DNA from: Steromphala cineraria
Taxonomy: Eukaryota; Mollusca; Gastropoda; Trochida; Trochidae
Assembly: GCA_916613615.1 (NCBI GenBank)
Contig: OU744736.1
Location: 2,338,330-2,402,329, forward strand
DNA: 64,000 nucleotides
Reading direction: 5' to 3'
Shown here: piece after piece, positions 11,546-23,500 of the stretch
Numbering within the stretch: the first letter of the stretch is position 1
Layout of the letters: every line of letters starts with the position of its first letter
Notes under the pieces: model-generated
Told to the model about the DNA's origin: nothing
Database searches by the model: none
What the model saw: only the letters and a program-made list of their open reading frames with translations
Made by a program: the position numbers and the translations under genes

Positions 11546-14500
11546 GTGAGCGGCACACCACTGTCCCAGTTTAACCTGTGCAACGTCGCCTCTGTTCTAC
11601 GTCTTGTGCAACATCTTCTCCACTCTCTACAGTTCACATTGTCCTGCACTGTGCAACATTTCATGCTCTTGCCCATGTTCAACAAATACACAATTTCTGG
11701 TTTGCATGCGCGGTGTCCTGCAGGGTTGTCACATCAGTCACATTGATTCAATACTTTTCTGTTTTTTCATCATATTTGAGACTCCATTGAAACTTTTTAA
11801 AACATACTCCCAGTACTCTTGTAACTATGTCATATTTGGGATCACACTATCTGAATAGTACAGATTGTACTTTTTCGGGCTGAGTCCTATGCAGGATTCG
11901 AACCCACACCCTCAGAGTCAGGTGACACTGCCAGCAATGACCATACCAAAAGCTAAGTAACTCACCTGTTTCGCCATCCACAAAAATGGAGGTCCAACAA
12001 GCGCTAGTTGAGCTGTTGTTACATTCATTACCCCTCTGATACCAGTACTCTTGATAAGTACCAATTTCCGTTGGTTGGGTCTCTGTATCCTTCAGTGGAT
12101 CTTTAGCTGTTATATCCCTTCAAGACCTTTCAAACAACATGTACCCCATGAAGTGTTTGTAAAACTGTTACACTATTTTGTATTCTTGAAACATTTATGA
12201 CCCCATCTGTAATGTTCCTTGTATGTTTTCCCATCCCAACCACCTCACTTATAACAGTTACTCACATTGTTACATCTTTATTAGTTGAAGTAGTGTACCT
12301 TAGTTTTAGCTCATTTGGTTTTGTATCTAGAGGACAGGAGCTTTGAACAGGAATCAATCTTTCCAATAGTTGAAAATTGGACATGAATAACTATGGGCAA
12401 GAGTGAATTGTAGTAATTTCATGCTGTGGTCTGACAGTTTGAGACAATGTTTGCAGGTTGCAGCATCATTTGTTGTCACAGTGGTGTAGTGAAGTTTTAG
12501 CTCACATATATAAACCCCCCATTTAGTCTTCTCACTGTTAGTTGATTGTTCATGTTTAGCCAAGTAGATCAGTAATATATATCTTTCTCTGTTGTCTGTG
12601 AACGTGACTTGTAGCCTATCCTCTCCTGTACCGTCCAATTGATGATCTGTATGATGAAAAGACTTCCAACCTCACTTGTATATGTACCTGTTCTACTCAC
12701 TGCACTGTCTTGGTTCCTTCAAACAATGTTTTGTTCCCTGTTGTTTGTGAATGTTTGTTTACTGTGCTCTTTCTTCATTTATTTTTGTATCATAATAAGT
12801 AGCATATTTGAATGAAAAAGATTTTCAAAACTCAAACGTTTTCTGTTATTATTTCACACACTGCATTTTGTATTTATTATAGAAAAGCATGAAACAGAAT
12901 TAGCTATGCACATCTTAGCATCTAGTTCATGAATCTTGGTCATATCCTGCATTCTGATCCAAATGGACAATTTATGCTTCTGACATGCATTCCTCAAAAG
13001 ATATCCATTTAGATAATAATAAATAAGAACATTGTGTTTTACATAAAGCTTTCTTCAATCATTAAATTTTGTGAAATGTTGATTTTTTCAAAATGTTCTT
13101 GAATATTCAAGAATTAAAAAAATCTTTTATCATAAAAAGGGGTTCTTCAGGTGGGCTTGTTGAGTATATTTTTAGTAGAATACATAGATAGATGTAGATA
13201 AGCGTGTACCCTAGTCTGATTACAATCGGCCCAGATCAGAGTTATAAGACATCAAAAATTATCAAAACTACAAAGATAAGAAAGCCTCTACACTACGTCT
13301 GACTGCATCCATGTATCTTACACGTTGTTTACCAGTTTACTGCAGCCGAAACCCAGTCGATAGCTGACCAATCACATTGTCTCCCTTGTAGCAGAGATCA
13401 TGTGGTTTACAGGAGTTACTTGTGGTTTACAGGAGTTACTTGCCCCTTGCTTGATATCAAAAGCTTTCTTACCGGCGGCTTGTGATGGTTATCTGATTAA
13501 GCGTAAGGACATGCACCTAGTTGTAGAAGAAACCTATCAAAATATAAAGTCGATTCTCAATAGAGTTAATATTTTAAAATTTTATTCCTCGGAGGCAAAT
13601 GTTAATCATACTGGCATGTATCTTAATTAGATTTCCAATAAAAGGTTACTTCACAAGGTTCATGTTGAATTGACACAATACAGTTATTACTATAGAACCA
13701 TGTCTATTGACACCAAAATTGCCTACAACAAAATTTTACAATGTGTACTGATCATCCGAAAGTGGTTTCCACATTGCTGATATGAGCTCAAATTTGCTAC
13801 AATCAAATCATGATAAAGCAATGACATCATCAGTTAATGACTTTGACAAAGCTAAGAACAAGTCTAACAATACTGTGACATCACAGAGTTGATTACAAAC
13901 AATGCTGTGATGTCAGTGCTGATGATGACACAATGCTATATCCTCACTGTTGAAGGTGCCTGATGGCATGAATTAAGTGTTTTAGAAATGTGCAGTCTTT
14001 TGCTCATAATTGTTACAGAATGATTTCGATGATTGAGAAAATCTCAACCTCATACCAAATCAATAAAGACACATAGATTAAAGAAAAAAATATTCTTGGT
14101 TTGCCTCGGATATTTGATACTTTAATCAACTAGTGTTGATATATTTGATATCACAAGAGACTCGGGTGAGATTCTCTATTTATTTGAATAAAATACATAA
14201 TTGCATGATTTGGTTTTATTCTATAATATGCAGTTGTAATGCAGTAGATTTCATAGAATGCTGTGTTTGTTTATCTATGTACTATTGAATAATGAAATGC
14301 TTTGTTATTATGATACATTGTGGTGTCCGCAATTTGGTATTATGAAGCTTTGTGCAAACAAATTAGTTATGATGTTGATTTCTTTTCTGTAGTTTAGACT
14401 TAGTTGTATAGATATATATAGTTATCTAGTGAGGTACCGTCATCAAAAGAATATATCATACTATATGCAATGTGCATCGTGATAATTTTATTAAAGCATT

Positions 14501-17500
14501 ATGGTAATTCATATATTTGGTATAAGGTGTTGTTATTTAGCAACTAGATGAAGTGTTTAAATCTGATGTAGTGATGTAAATGATTTAACAAATCAAGTTT
14601 GGTGACTTTCAACTTGTATAATATATATGAATGGCAGCTGATTACCTAGTGTAGTGTAAAGTGTAGTCTTTCTAGCAAATAACAAATAAAACTATATCAT
14701 GAAGTATTTAAGCATTTTGCAAAGTAACTTAATGAAAGCGTTATGTAAAATTGTTGATAGAAATATATCGAAAAGTAGAATGTAAAGCAATGTTGCAAAA
14801 GGTAATGCAATCTTCATGTAGTAATTTGTGTAGTACAATGTAGCAAAGAGTATATCAGATACATGTAGCCAAGAATTAGTTAGTGTAGCATAAGTAGTAC
14901 AAAGTAGAAAGATGTTATGCAATTTAGAAAGTGTAGTATAATGTAACACACCTCAGTGAAATGTAGCAAAGTGTAATACAGTGTAGCCAAATGCAGTGAA
15001 TGAATGAATGAATGAATTAATTAAAGTGTAGTACACTGTAACAAAGTCGTGTTAAATGTAGCAAAGTGTAGTGAAATGTGTGACAGTACTAGTGTAGTAG
15101 ATGAATCAAAATGTAGTGCAATGTAGCAAAGAGTCATGCTATATGTCCATGTAGCAATGTGTGAATCAATGTAGCAACTATCTTGCAACCAAGCAATGTA
15201 ATGTGCAATCTTATAAAGTGTAATATAAAATGTGTAGAACAATAAACAAACTTTTAGCGCAAAGTTCATGAAGTAAAGTTTAGCAATATGTATTGTTAAG
15301 TAACAAAATGTGATATAATGTGGCAATGTGTAGTGCTAGTTAGACAAGAGTAGTTCAACATACATGTAGCACAGTGTAGTGCAATTTACCAACTTGTAGT
15401 GTAAAGTAATCAATCTTATGCGATGAACTAATAGTGAACTGTAGTGCAATGTACATGTATCAAGATATACTTCAGTGTAGTAAAGTAGAGAACAATCTAT
15501 CAAGGTGTAGTATACATGTATTTTGAAAAAATGTAGTTCAACTATCAATTGAAAGTAAATTATTGTAGCATTATTTATAAAGCTATGATAGAGAATGATA
15601 TTAGTGTAGTATTAGCATAATAGAAAACATCTAGCACATTGTAGCAAATAGTGTAGCAATCATGACTAGTTATCACCTGTATGTAACCTGTGTGTTGTGT
15701 CTGTTGCAGAAGAAAGGCAGCATTAAGAGGAAAGATTCCAAAGAGCAGGAGGAGTTTGAACCGGAAGAAAGTGAGTCCCCGTCCCTCCCATCCCTCATCA
15801 GATCAGTCAGCCCGATCTAAAACTCTTATAACCACCTCTCTTATCATCAATCCCTTTAACCCTTTTACCAATTATGTTCCTATTTCCTGGTATAACTCTG
15901 TTATTTGTGTGTATTAAGATTTATCTGAGGTAGAGTATGAGAATCAGATATATGGAAATTGTGAAAAGTGATATATATCTTCCATGATCAGATGAAACAT
16001 GAAACATACAAAATAACAATCTTTGCCCAGTGTTTTACAACTATATCTTCCTTCTTGGCAAAACCCCTCAATTGTTACTGTTTGTTCTCTAAATTCTTCC
16101 AATGGTATCTGTATCCCCTTGCTCCAAACTTTCAATGATTGTCTCGCAATCTTTCTTAAAACCTTTTTTGCTTTTGAATTGTGATTGACCAATTTCAATA
16201 GGTGTTCAGATTTCTGTTGAATGATAACTATCCCATAATGATATCCCTTCTATTTTGTGTTCACTGTTGGGAGCAAAAGACAAAATGTCATATTATATTT
16301 GTTAGAACAACAAGTTTTCAAATGAGAATATGAAGCAATTAATTCAACATATAAACTATTGAAGCACTCATTCTGCTTTCATAGAAAATCAATTTTCAAA
16401 TGTCAATCCTTAAAGTTTATTACATATACCCGGGTAAGGGTATTAAAGTTGAGCTGCACAGTATATCTCAATAAAATCAATAGACATTAAGACAAGGTAA
16501 GTATCTTTTTATGTTAACATTTGAACAAAAAGACATCAGATCCTTGTGTGTTTTAGAAAATATTATGTTTTTTGTTTTGTTTGTTCATTCTAACAAATGA
16601 TAAACACATGTAGGGGGCTGAATAGCGCAGTGGTTAACATAGTCAGTTGCGAGGTCCGGGATTTTAATGCGGTCAGGAGCTCTGCAACATTTTCTGCAGT
16701 AGAGACATGCAATCAGGTTGCTGTGCAATATGCTACCCATGAGTTCCAGCCAATGCTCGCAGGTTTTACTGCAACATAAACCATTATTAGGGTTTCTCCC
16801 TGCAATAATAATAGCAGCTGTGTAATACATGAAGTACTCTTGAACGCATTGTTAAAGCCCCAATCATCTCACCTCACCTAAAAAGATGAACTGAAGTAAC
16901 AGACAGTAACAGCAAGTCTACGACTCTATATTTGCTGACTGAGATTGTTTCTTGATTGTGTCTATTCTAAAAACAGTTACAGTACACTGTCAGCAACAAT
17001 ATAGTAAAAACTTTTTAACCCTGCCTGAAGTTATTCTATTCTAGTCTATTATCATGACTTTCTTTGATTTAAGTTAAAGTTCATCCTTTCGATAGAGATC
17101 TGTACCTACAGAGCAAATCTTAAGGTAAAATAAAATGTTTTGGAAAATATTTCCCAGTGTTTGAATGGTATTTGCAAACACCTAGTCTTGTCCTTCTTCT
17201 TTTGATTTTGCTTTTCATGGCAGTTTTGTTTGTGCTTGTTTTAGGGAAGCTAAAGATCTTAGTTTCATGATTAAAGACTAAAATATCTTAACGGATGGAG
17301 ATGTGTTCTGGTACTGTTTGCAGGTCACGAGATAGATCCTGTGTACAGTTTGTTAAAGTGTGCGGCCGACCTCCCCAAATCTTCCAAGGTGTGCACGCTG
17401 CACGCATCATGTAGTGGTCACCACAGCAAGTACGGGGACAGCAGCGGGAGCACCTCCAAAACTTCCAGCCCATCTTCCTCAGGTGAGTATGCTTACCTTT

Positions 17501-20500
17501 ACAGGTAAAAATACAGGTGAAAAACAGGTAACCATCAATTGGAGTCCCAATTGGTCTCATAGCTTTTAATCATAAAGGTATATATCTCATATTCTAATGG
17601 TCTAATTCTGGTCTCTCTGCTGTCTTTCTCAGGTTAGTATGCTTACCTATACAGGTGAAATTACAGGTGAAAAAAACAGATAACCTTTGATTAGAGTCAC
17701 AATTGGTCTCATAGTTCAATGCTCATCAATACTATGAAGGTATATATATCACATATTCTAATGCGTTCAGTAGTCTGATCTCTCTGCAGTCTTTCTCAGG
17801 TTAGTATGCTTACCTATACAGATAACCATAAATTGAAGTCCCAATTGGTCTTTTAATATTATAAAGAGATATATATATATATATATCTTTTTCTCAGGTG
17901 AGTATAGGTGATTAGTTGAAAATATAGGTAACTATCAATTAAATTATAATCATATTGTAATATAGTTCCAATGCCTCTGGTAGTCCTCTCACATTGTAAA
18001 AAAGATGATTGCGCTAATCTTCCATCTCCCAATATCCTGCCTTTTTTCTCAGGTAAGTATTCCAACCTTAACAGGTGAAAATAGGTCCATATCATGATTC
18101 ACAAAGGTTTCTACATGATTTCAAGGTTTCATTTTTCCAACAATGTTGTCATACACCAATCCTATGCAAGAAGTCATCCTTGGTTACAACACTCTACTAT
18201 ATACAATAAACCATTCTACGATGTAATATCTCGCCAGCAAGATTTGTTATGCGGAAGCTTTCTCAGATGTGATGTTTTGCAAGCAAGAGGTAGGTGAGGT
18301 AACATTACATTTACAAGACGTTTTGAAGGATTTTATGGGTGTTTCAGCTTCTGCTGTGTATGCTGGTGGATGTTCTGTGTTGACTCCATGTATACAATGT
18401 TGCTGTGTACCAGTGTCGATATCATACCTGGCATGTTCTTCATTACATGTCCATCTTCATGTCCTTCTAACTCGAAATAACATAAGCAGGATTTTTTCAC
18501 ATGAATAAGAATAATTTCCCTTTTCTGTTCTAATTGTTTGAATCTTTTGTTACATTGATTAAATAACCATTTCATGAATTATTCCATGAAACTGAAACAA
18601 TTAAGTTAATAAAATTACAACTTTTATTACGGTTTGATACTTTCAAGCCAATATCTTCTGGATGCGCAACTAGCTACAAGATCTTTTCATTTCAGAGATG
18701 CAAAATGTGAAATTGTGAGCTGTACAAATCTTGCAATGTAATAGAGCTGTAAGTCACATGACAGTGTGTCTATCTGTCCGTCTGTACATCAAAGAGGCAA
18801 TCATACAGCTCGATCCACACTCTCAGCTCCAATGTTCCGCTGGAATCATTCGTCTCGACAAGGACGCGATCCTTGCTCAGTTCTCAACAAGAGTCATCTC
18901 TGAAGGAAAGTACAAATGTGAACAGTAAAACAAAGAAATCATGTTGCCAAAACACATTTGTATCCATAGGTTCTAGGCTTTGAATTGGGCTGAGCAGTAG
19001 ATAAACCATCTGGTTTAATTTCCATTGGTTAACCCTTTCACTCTCCTCGTTAATACTGACAAAGCCGTGCCTAACATTCAGAACCATACTGTCCAAGTTT
19101 GAGTCCCACTTGCATCATTCACTTCACTGAACTAACATCTTTGTTCCAACTTCATGTTCTAACTTCATCTTCCACAGAACAAGCTAATCCTCATTCTTCC
19201 ACAGTTGATGTTTGACCCTCTCATTCTATGAAGTCAACGTTCATCATGTCTTGTGTGTTTGAGCTATTAACAAAGTCCTCTATTAAACATGTTTTGCTGA
19301 ATACTTGCAATATGTCCACATTCACAACATTCTATGTTTTTTCTAGTTCAAGCTAAACTCAATCTTGCCTGTTAAATCCTGTTCAAAGTGTGTCCAGCTG
19401 ACCCCCAGCAATGTCCCACTGACTGTCTGTCTGTCTGTCTGACCAAGCTGTTGATCCCAGTCCTTATGATTTGCTTTATTTTCAGCCAGTCCCCTCCCTA
19501 CTGGCCACAGCTGCTCCAATCAGTCCCAGTGCTCCTGCCCCTGTCACAGCATAGCATTGAACTCCTAGCTACTGGCAATAACTTGCTGGTTCTTACTCAC
19601 AAGCACCTGCCAATAGGGGCTTTATTGGACAATCAATGTCCACAGTATTTTGAGAGAGATGCTTTGATGGACAGTTGGAGTCCATTTGCAGTCTTTTGAA
19701 AGGCTTCTTTTTGTCATTTACCTGCCAATTTTAAGATCTCAGTTGGACAAGAGGTATCAGAGGTTGATAAAAGCATCTTGCAATTGGAAGAACTCAGTAT
19801 TCTTGGGCCTGTCATGTTATAAGTTTGATGGAATGTCTCTCTGACATGTTCATGGTATGGAAGAGTTGGTGTGTTGAGTTGTAAGTGGCTATGATGCCAA
19901 AGGGTTGATGAAAAGCTCTATTGGACCAGTGCTGTCCATAGAATGTGAACCTATTTGCGATGGGCCATATTTTGCTTGTTTGAACTGAGTGATCCAAGCC
20001 TTGATGAAAGCTGTTTAACTTTTTCAGTGCATGGGCATATCCCAATCATGATGATTTTTATGATCTTCTTTCGAGTTTGTTTAACCCAGATATGTCAGGG
20101 TTCCTGTTGGCACTTTTGATTGTGTTAACTTGAGGTTTTCATGCCAAGAACTTTTGTTAAGGCCACTGGCTGGTAGTTTTAAAACAATAGATAGTCAAAT
20201 ATAACCTTTTAGTGAATTTTGAAGGAATGTAGTTTGTTCAGTTCTTTTGTTGAGATCAACTCCCTCTGACAATGTTGTAGAAATAACAAAAGGTCAAAAC
20301 AATATGGATATTTTGAATTGAATATCATTGAAGAAATATTTTCGTTAGCTTCAATCCATAAAAAGGATAGAAAAATATGTAGGTTGTTGTTTCATTTCAA
20401 ATAAATCAATTACTCTGGGAGCTTGTGCTATCAGTTAGAGATTGATATGGTAGTTATGAGACCTTCCTTTGTATTGGTAGCAATGTTTTTCATCTCAGAT

Positions 20501-23500
20501 GTTTTGAAGGTTTTGATTCAATTCTTAAGATTACTATCTCAGTTGATGGTAACAACCTAATGACATTAAAATAAATTAATGACTCTGAGAGTTGGTTTGA
20601 ATTTGGCTTATGTAAAGTTATGACATGATGCACTGAGTCAAAGACGATTTATAATAATGGTACATCTTTGTTGGTGTCCCTTTGTATCATTTAGATTGTT
20701 AAAGGTTTGGTTTTTAATGAAAGGGCTTGTCTTTGTACATCAATTGATGATTGGCAGCAACCTATTGATGTAACAATGAATCAATGACATAAACATATGA
20801 CATCACCCACTGATGCAAAGAAGATCTTTAGTTATTGTACGGTGTTCTCTTCTATCAATGAGATCGTTGAAGGTTTGGAATTTGATGAAAGAGATCTGTC
20901 TTTGTACATCCATTGGTGATTGACATAAAGAGAGACATACAAGCAATGCAGTGAAACAGAACAAAAGGGAAGAAGATTTGAGGATTATGTTGGAGATCTG
21001 GCAGTTTGACCTTCACCTTCACCAGCTTCAGAGTGGCTTCCCCGACCCTCTCCTTCTCATTGTCTCACTCTCTATCTTTAAGTTATATTTTGATTTTGTT
21101 GGAAGTTTATTATCTTGCATTATGAAGTATTAACATTCTAATCATTTTTGCTGACTCGGCTTGATTGGTATATTGGAATGGTGGGTTTGCCAATAACCAG
21201 TGATAACGTTCTCATTGTGAATATGCATTTCACCTTCATTGTTTAATCATGTATTGTTTTTGGATATCTGTAGAGTGTATTGCACATATTGTGCCAAAGA
21301 GTGTTTGTTTTACAATCAATACACCTGGTTTTATGTATCAATGTTTATTTTACCTTTTTTTCACAAAAACTGTATATGCTTTCATACTTACACTGCCATG
21401 ATTATGGTTTTGTCTGGGTTTTTTTCAAATGTTCAGAATAAAATAATGGAAAGATGATTACAGAGTTTCCTAAACCAATTTTTTTCTAGAGTAGTAATGA
21501 AATACTTGCAGTGAACAGTATTTTTGTGACATTCTATGTACATGAATGATTGACTTTTTAGTCATCTTTTCATAAACATGAGCATTTAATGTATACTAAT
21601 TCCTCTTCTTTATGTGTTTGAAACTATAAAGATGTCTATCATTAACATTCCCCCTAATAATGCCTTCGAAAATGGATAGTGCCTTCTAACCTTTTTATTG
21701 TCAATATCCTTAAATCTTTATGTTTCAAACACAACCTGCCTGTTTTAAATGTCTCCCAATCTCACCTTTTCTCTGTGAAAGTAAATTGTAAAATGCAATT
21801 ATCTAGAGTTGTTTCTCCTTTTGAGCCATGTTATGGCTACTGATGTCCACTCCTCTTTTGTAGGTGCAACATCCTCTTCAATGCATGTCTTAGTGCCAAA
21901 CAGTCTTGGTTCTGACTTCAAGCAATACTACAAACTAACAAGCCCTGGAGGCAAAAAGGCTTCGAAAAAATCTTTTGACCTACAAGTTTGACCCTAGCTG
22001 TCCAATGTTTATGATTGGCTGTAATGGCGGTATTGGTTGTCTGACGCCGATGACACTGTGTCATGTGGTCCAATGAGGACCAATCATGTGTTGTCTCGCA
22101 ACATGGCCAGATGCTGGAGTACAAGGTCTTAGTAGAGATATCTTGTACAGCAGACACGTCCAGAGATGGTGGCCTCTGACCTCTCTCTGTGTCCTGGTCT
22201 GGGCAACACTGAAGGACCCTGAGTAATGTGGACACACTCTTATTGGGACACTGCCTATTGGGACATATGAAACCAAGGTGTTCAAACAATCCTTTTGACC
22301 ATAAGAAGTTGCAGACGGAACAACACTTTGACCATAGGAACAGTTGCATCCACTTACTCAATCCACACCCAGTCATTTGGCTGTTCATCGTCTTGGTTCT
22401 CAAGGATTTGTCAGAAGTTGATTGAGACGGAACTGTTTATCCATATTCCATCTTTATGTATAGTCTAGGTAGAGTTTTTGCAAGTTTTTGTGTACAGCAT
22501 AGAATTAACACTTCCCCAGTCACCTGATATAGCCAATGAGACCACCTGGTGGCGACTGTTTGGAGCGCAAGAAAGCGATGTCTGTGATAGGTGTTGCAGA
22601 GTGAAAGTGTGTCACATTCTTGCACAATGTAGCACATGTGGTGTGGTGGTCACTTGGTGGCACAGTGGTGGTGTATGTGGTGGTTGATCGTGGCCATGTG
22701 GTTGAATCCTGCCCTTCTGACTAACATCTCAAGTGCTCATGTTACATGATCAGGACATGTTTATGTATTTTTGTCTTTTATGAAGACATGTTTCACTGCT
22801 CAGTATTTTATTTTACTTATTTTTAATATTTTTATTTGTTTTGTGATACTTCTGCCATGATACATCGAAAAATCAATTGGCCTTTACCCAAATATTTCTT
22901 TATTTCATTTACTTTCATTCATTTTCTTTTATTTTTCAGTATTTTTACATTTAATAAAGGAATTGGTATTTGAAATTTTGTATTTCCCTTTTACTCGCTT
23001 GAAGATTTACTGATAAGTGATTGATAGACTTTTTAAGATATCAATAAACAAGTTAGTTTTCACTAATTAATGAGTAAAAATCCCCCAATAACTACCTCAG
23101 AGTAAGAACAATCTATTAGTGTAGAGGACAAAAGGCAGCTTGTATATAGTCAGAATTATTCCAAAGTCTAGTTTAAAGGTATGTTAAGGAATTAGGCCAG
23201 TATGTTCACAATATGCAAACAGACTATGCTTTACTTTTTGCCTTTTTTGTTAATTTCTATTTACAAATTTGAATATTTGACCTTTGTATATTACCAACTA
23301 TATTTATTTGTACTGCATAAGCAGTTATCACTATACCATTTATGTGTACACTGGTTTCTTTCAATGTGGTGTTGTAATACTCTAAAACATTTTGTTAGGC
23401 AAACTTTGTTTGCTGAAATATATGGAGTCACTACAAGCATAAAAAATAAGGCACTTTCAATGAAAGGACTTTTATTGGGTTTATAATTAAATGAACATTC

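Larger units (their letters stand above)
11546..15709 (+). other. STAC intron, 4.2 kb
   Basis: It holds a tRNA-derived SINE on the minus strand (about 11873-12010), a 20-bp direct duplication near 13402-13441 (TGTGGTTTACAGGAGTTACT twice) and a long degenerate repeat field at 14640-15660. No coding exon is recognised. Confidence 0.6.

Noticed and set aside
11390..11746. 118-codon frame from ATG 11390 taken as a single-exon gene
   Set aside because: Coding character ends at the donor at 11545; after it the frame runs through intron. The first part is the STAC exon.
19486..19560. Possible STAC exon after a strong TTTATTTTCAG acceptor at 19485
   Set aside because: In phase it gives a Cys/Ser-rich peptide with a stop soon after and no acceptable donor; out of phase it reads Pro/Ala-rich. 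It is probably a cryptic acceptor.
21918..22403. 161-codon minus-strand frame with many Cys
   Set aside because: No domain is recognised, it lies opposite a candidate STAC exon and its flank, and composition is not convincing. The reverse complement of a GC-richer patch explains it.
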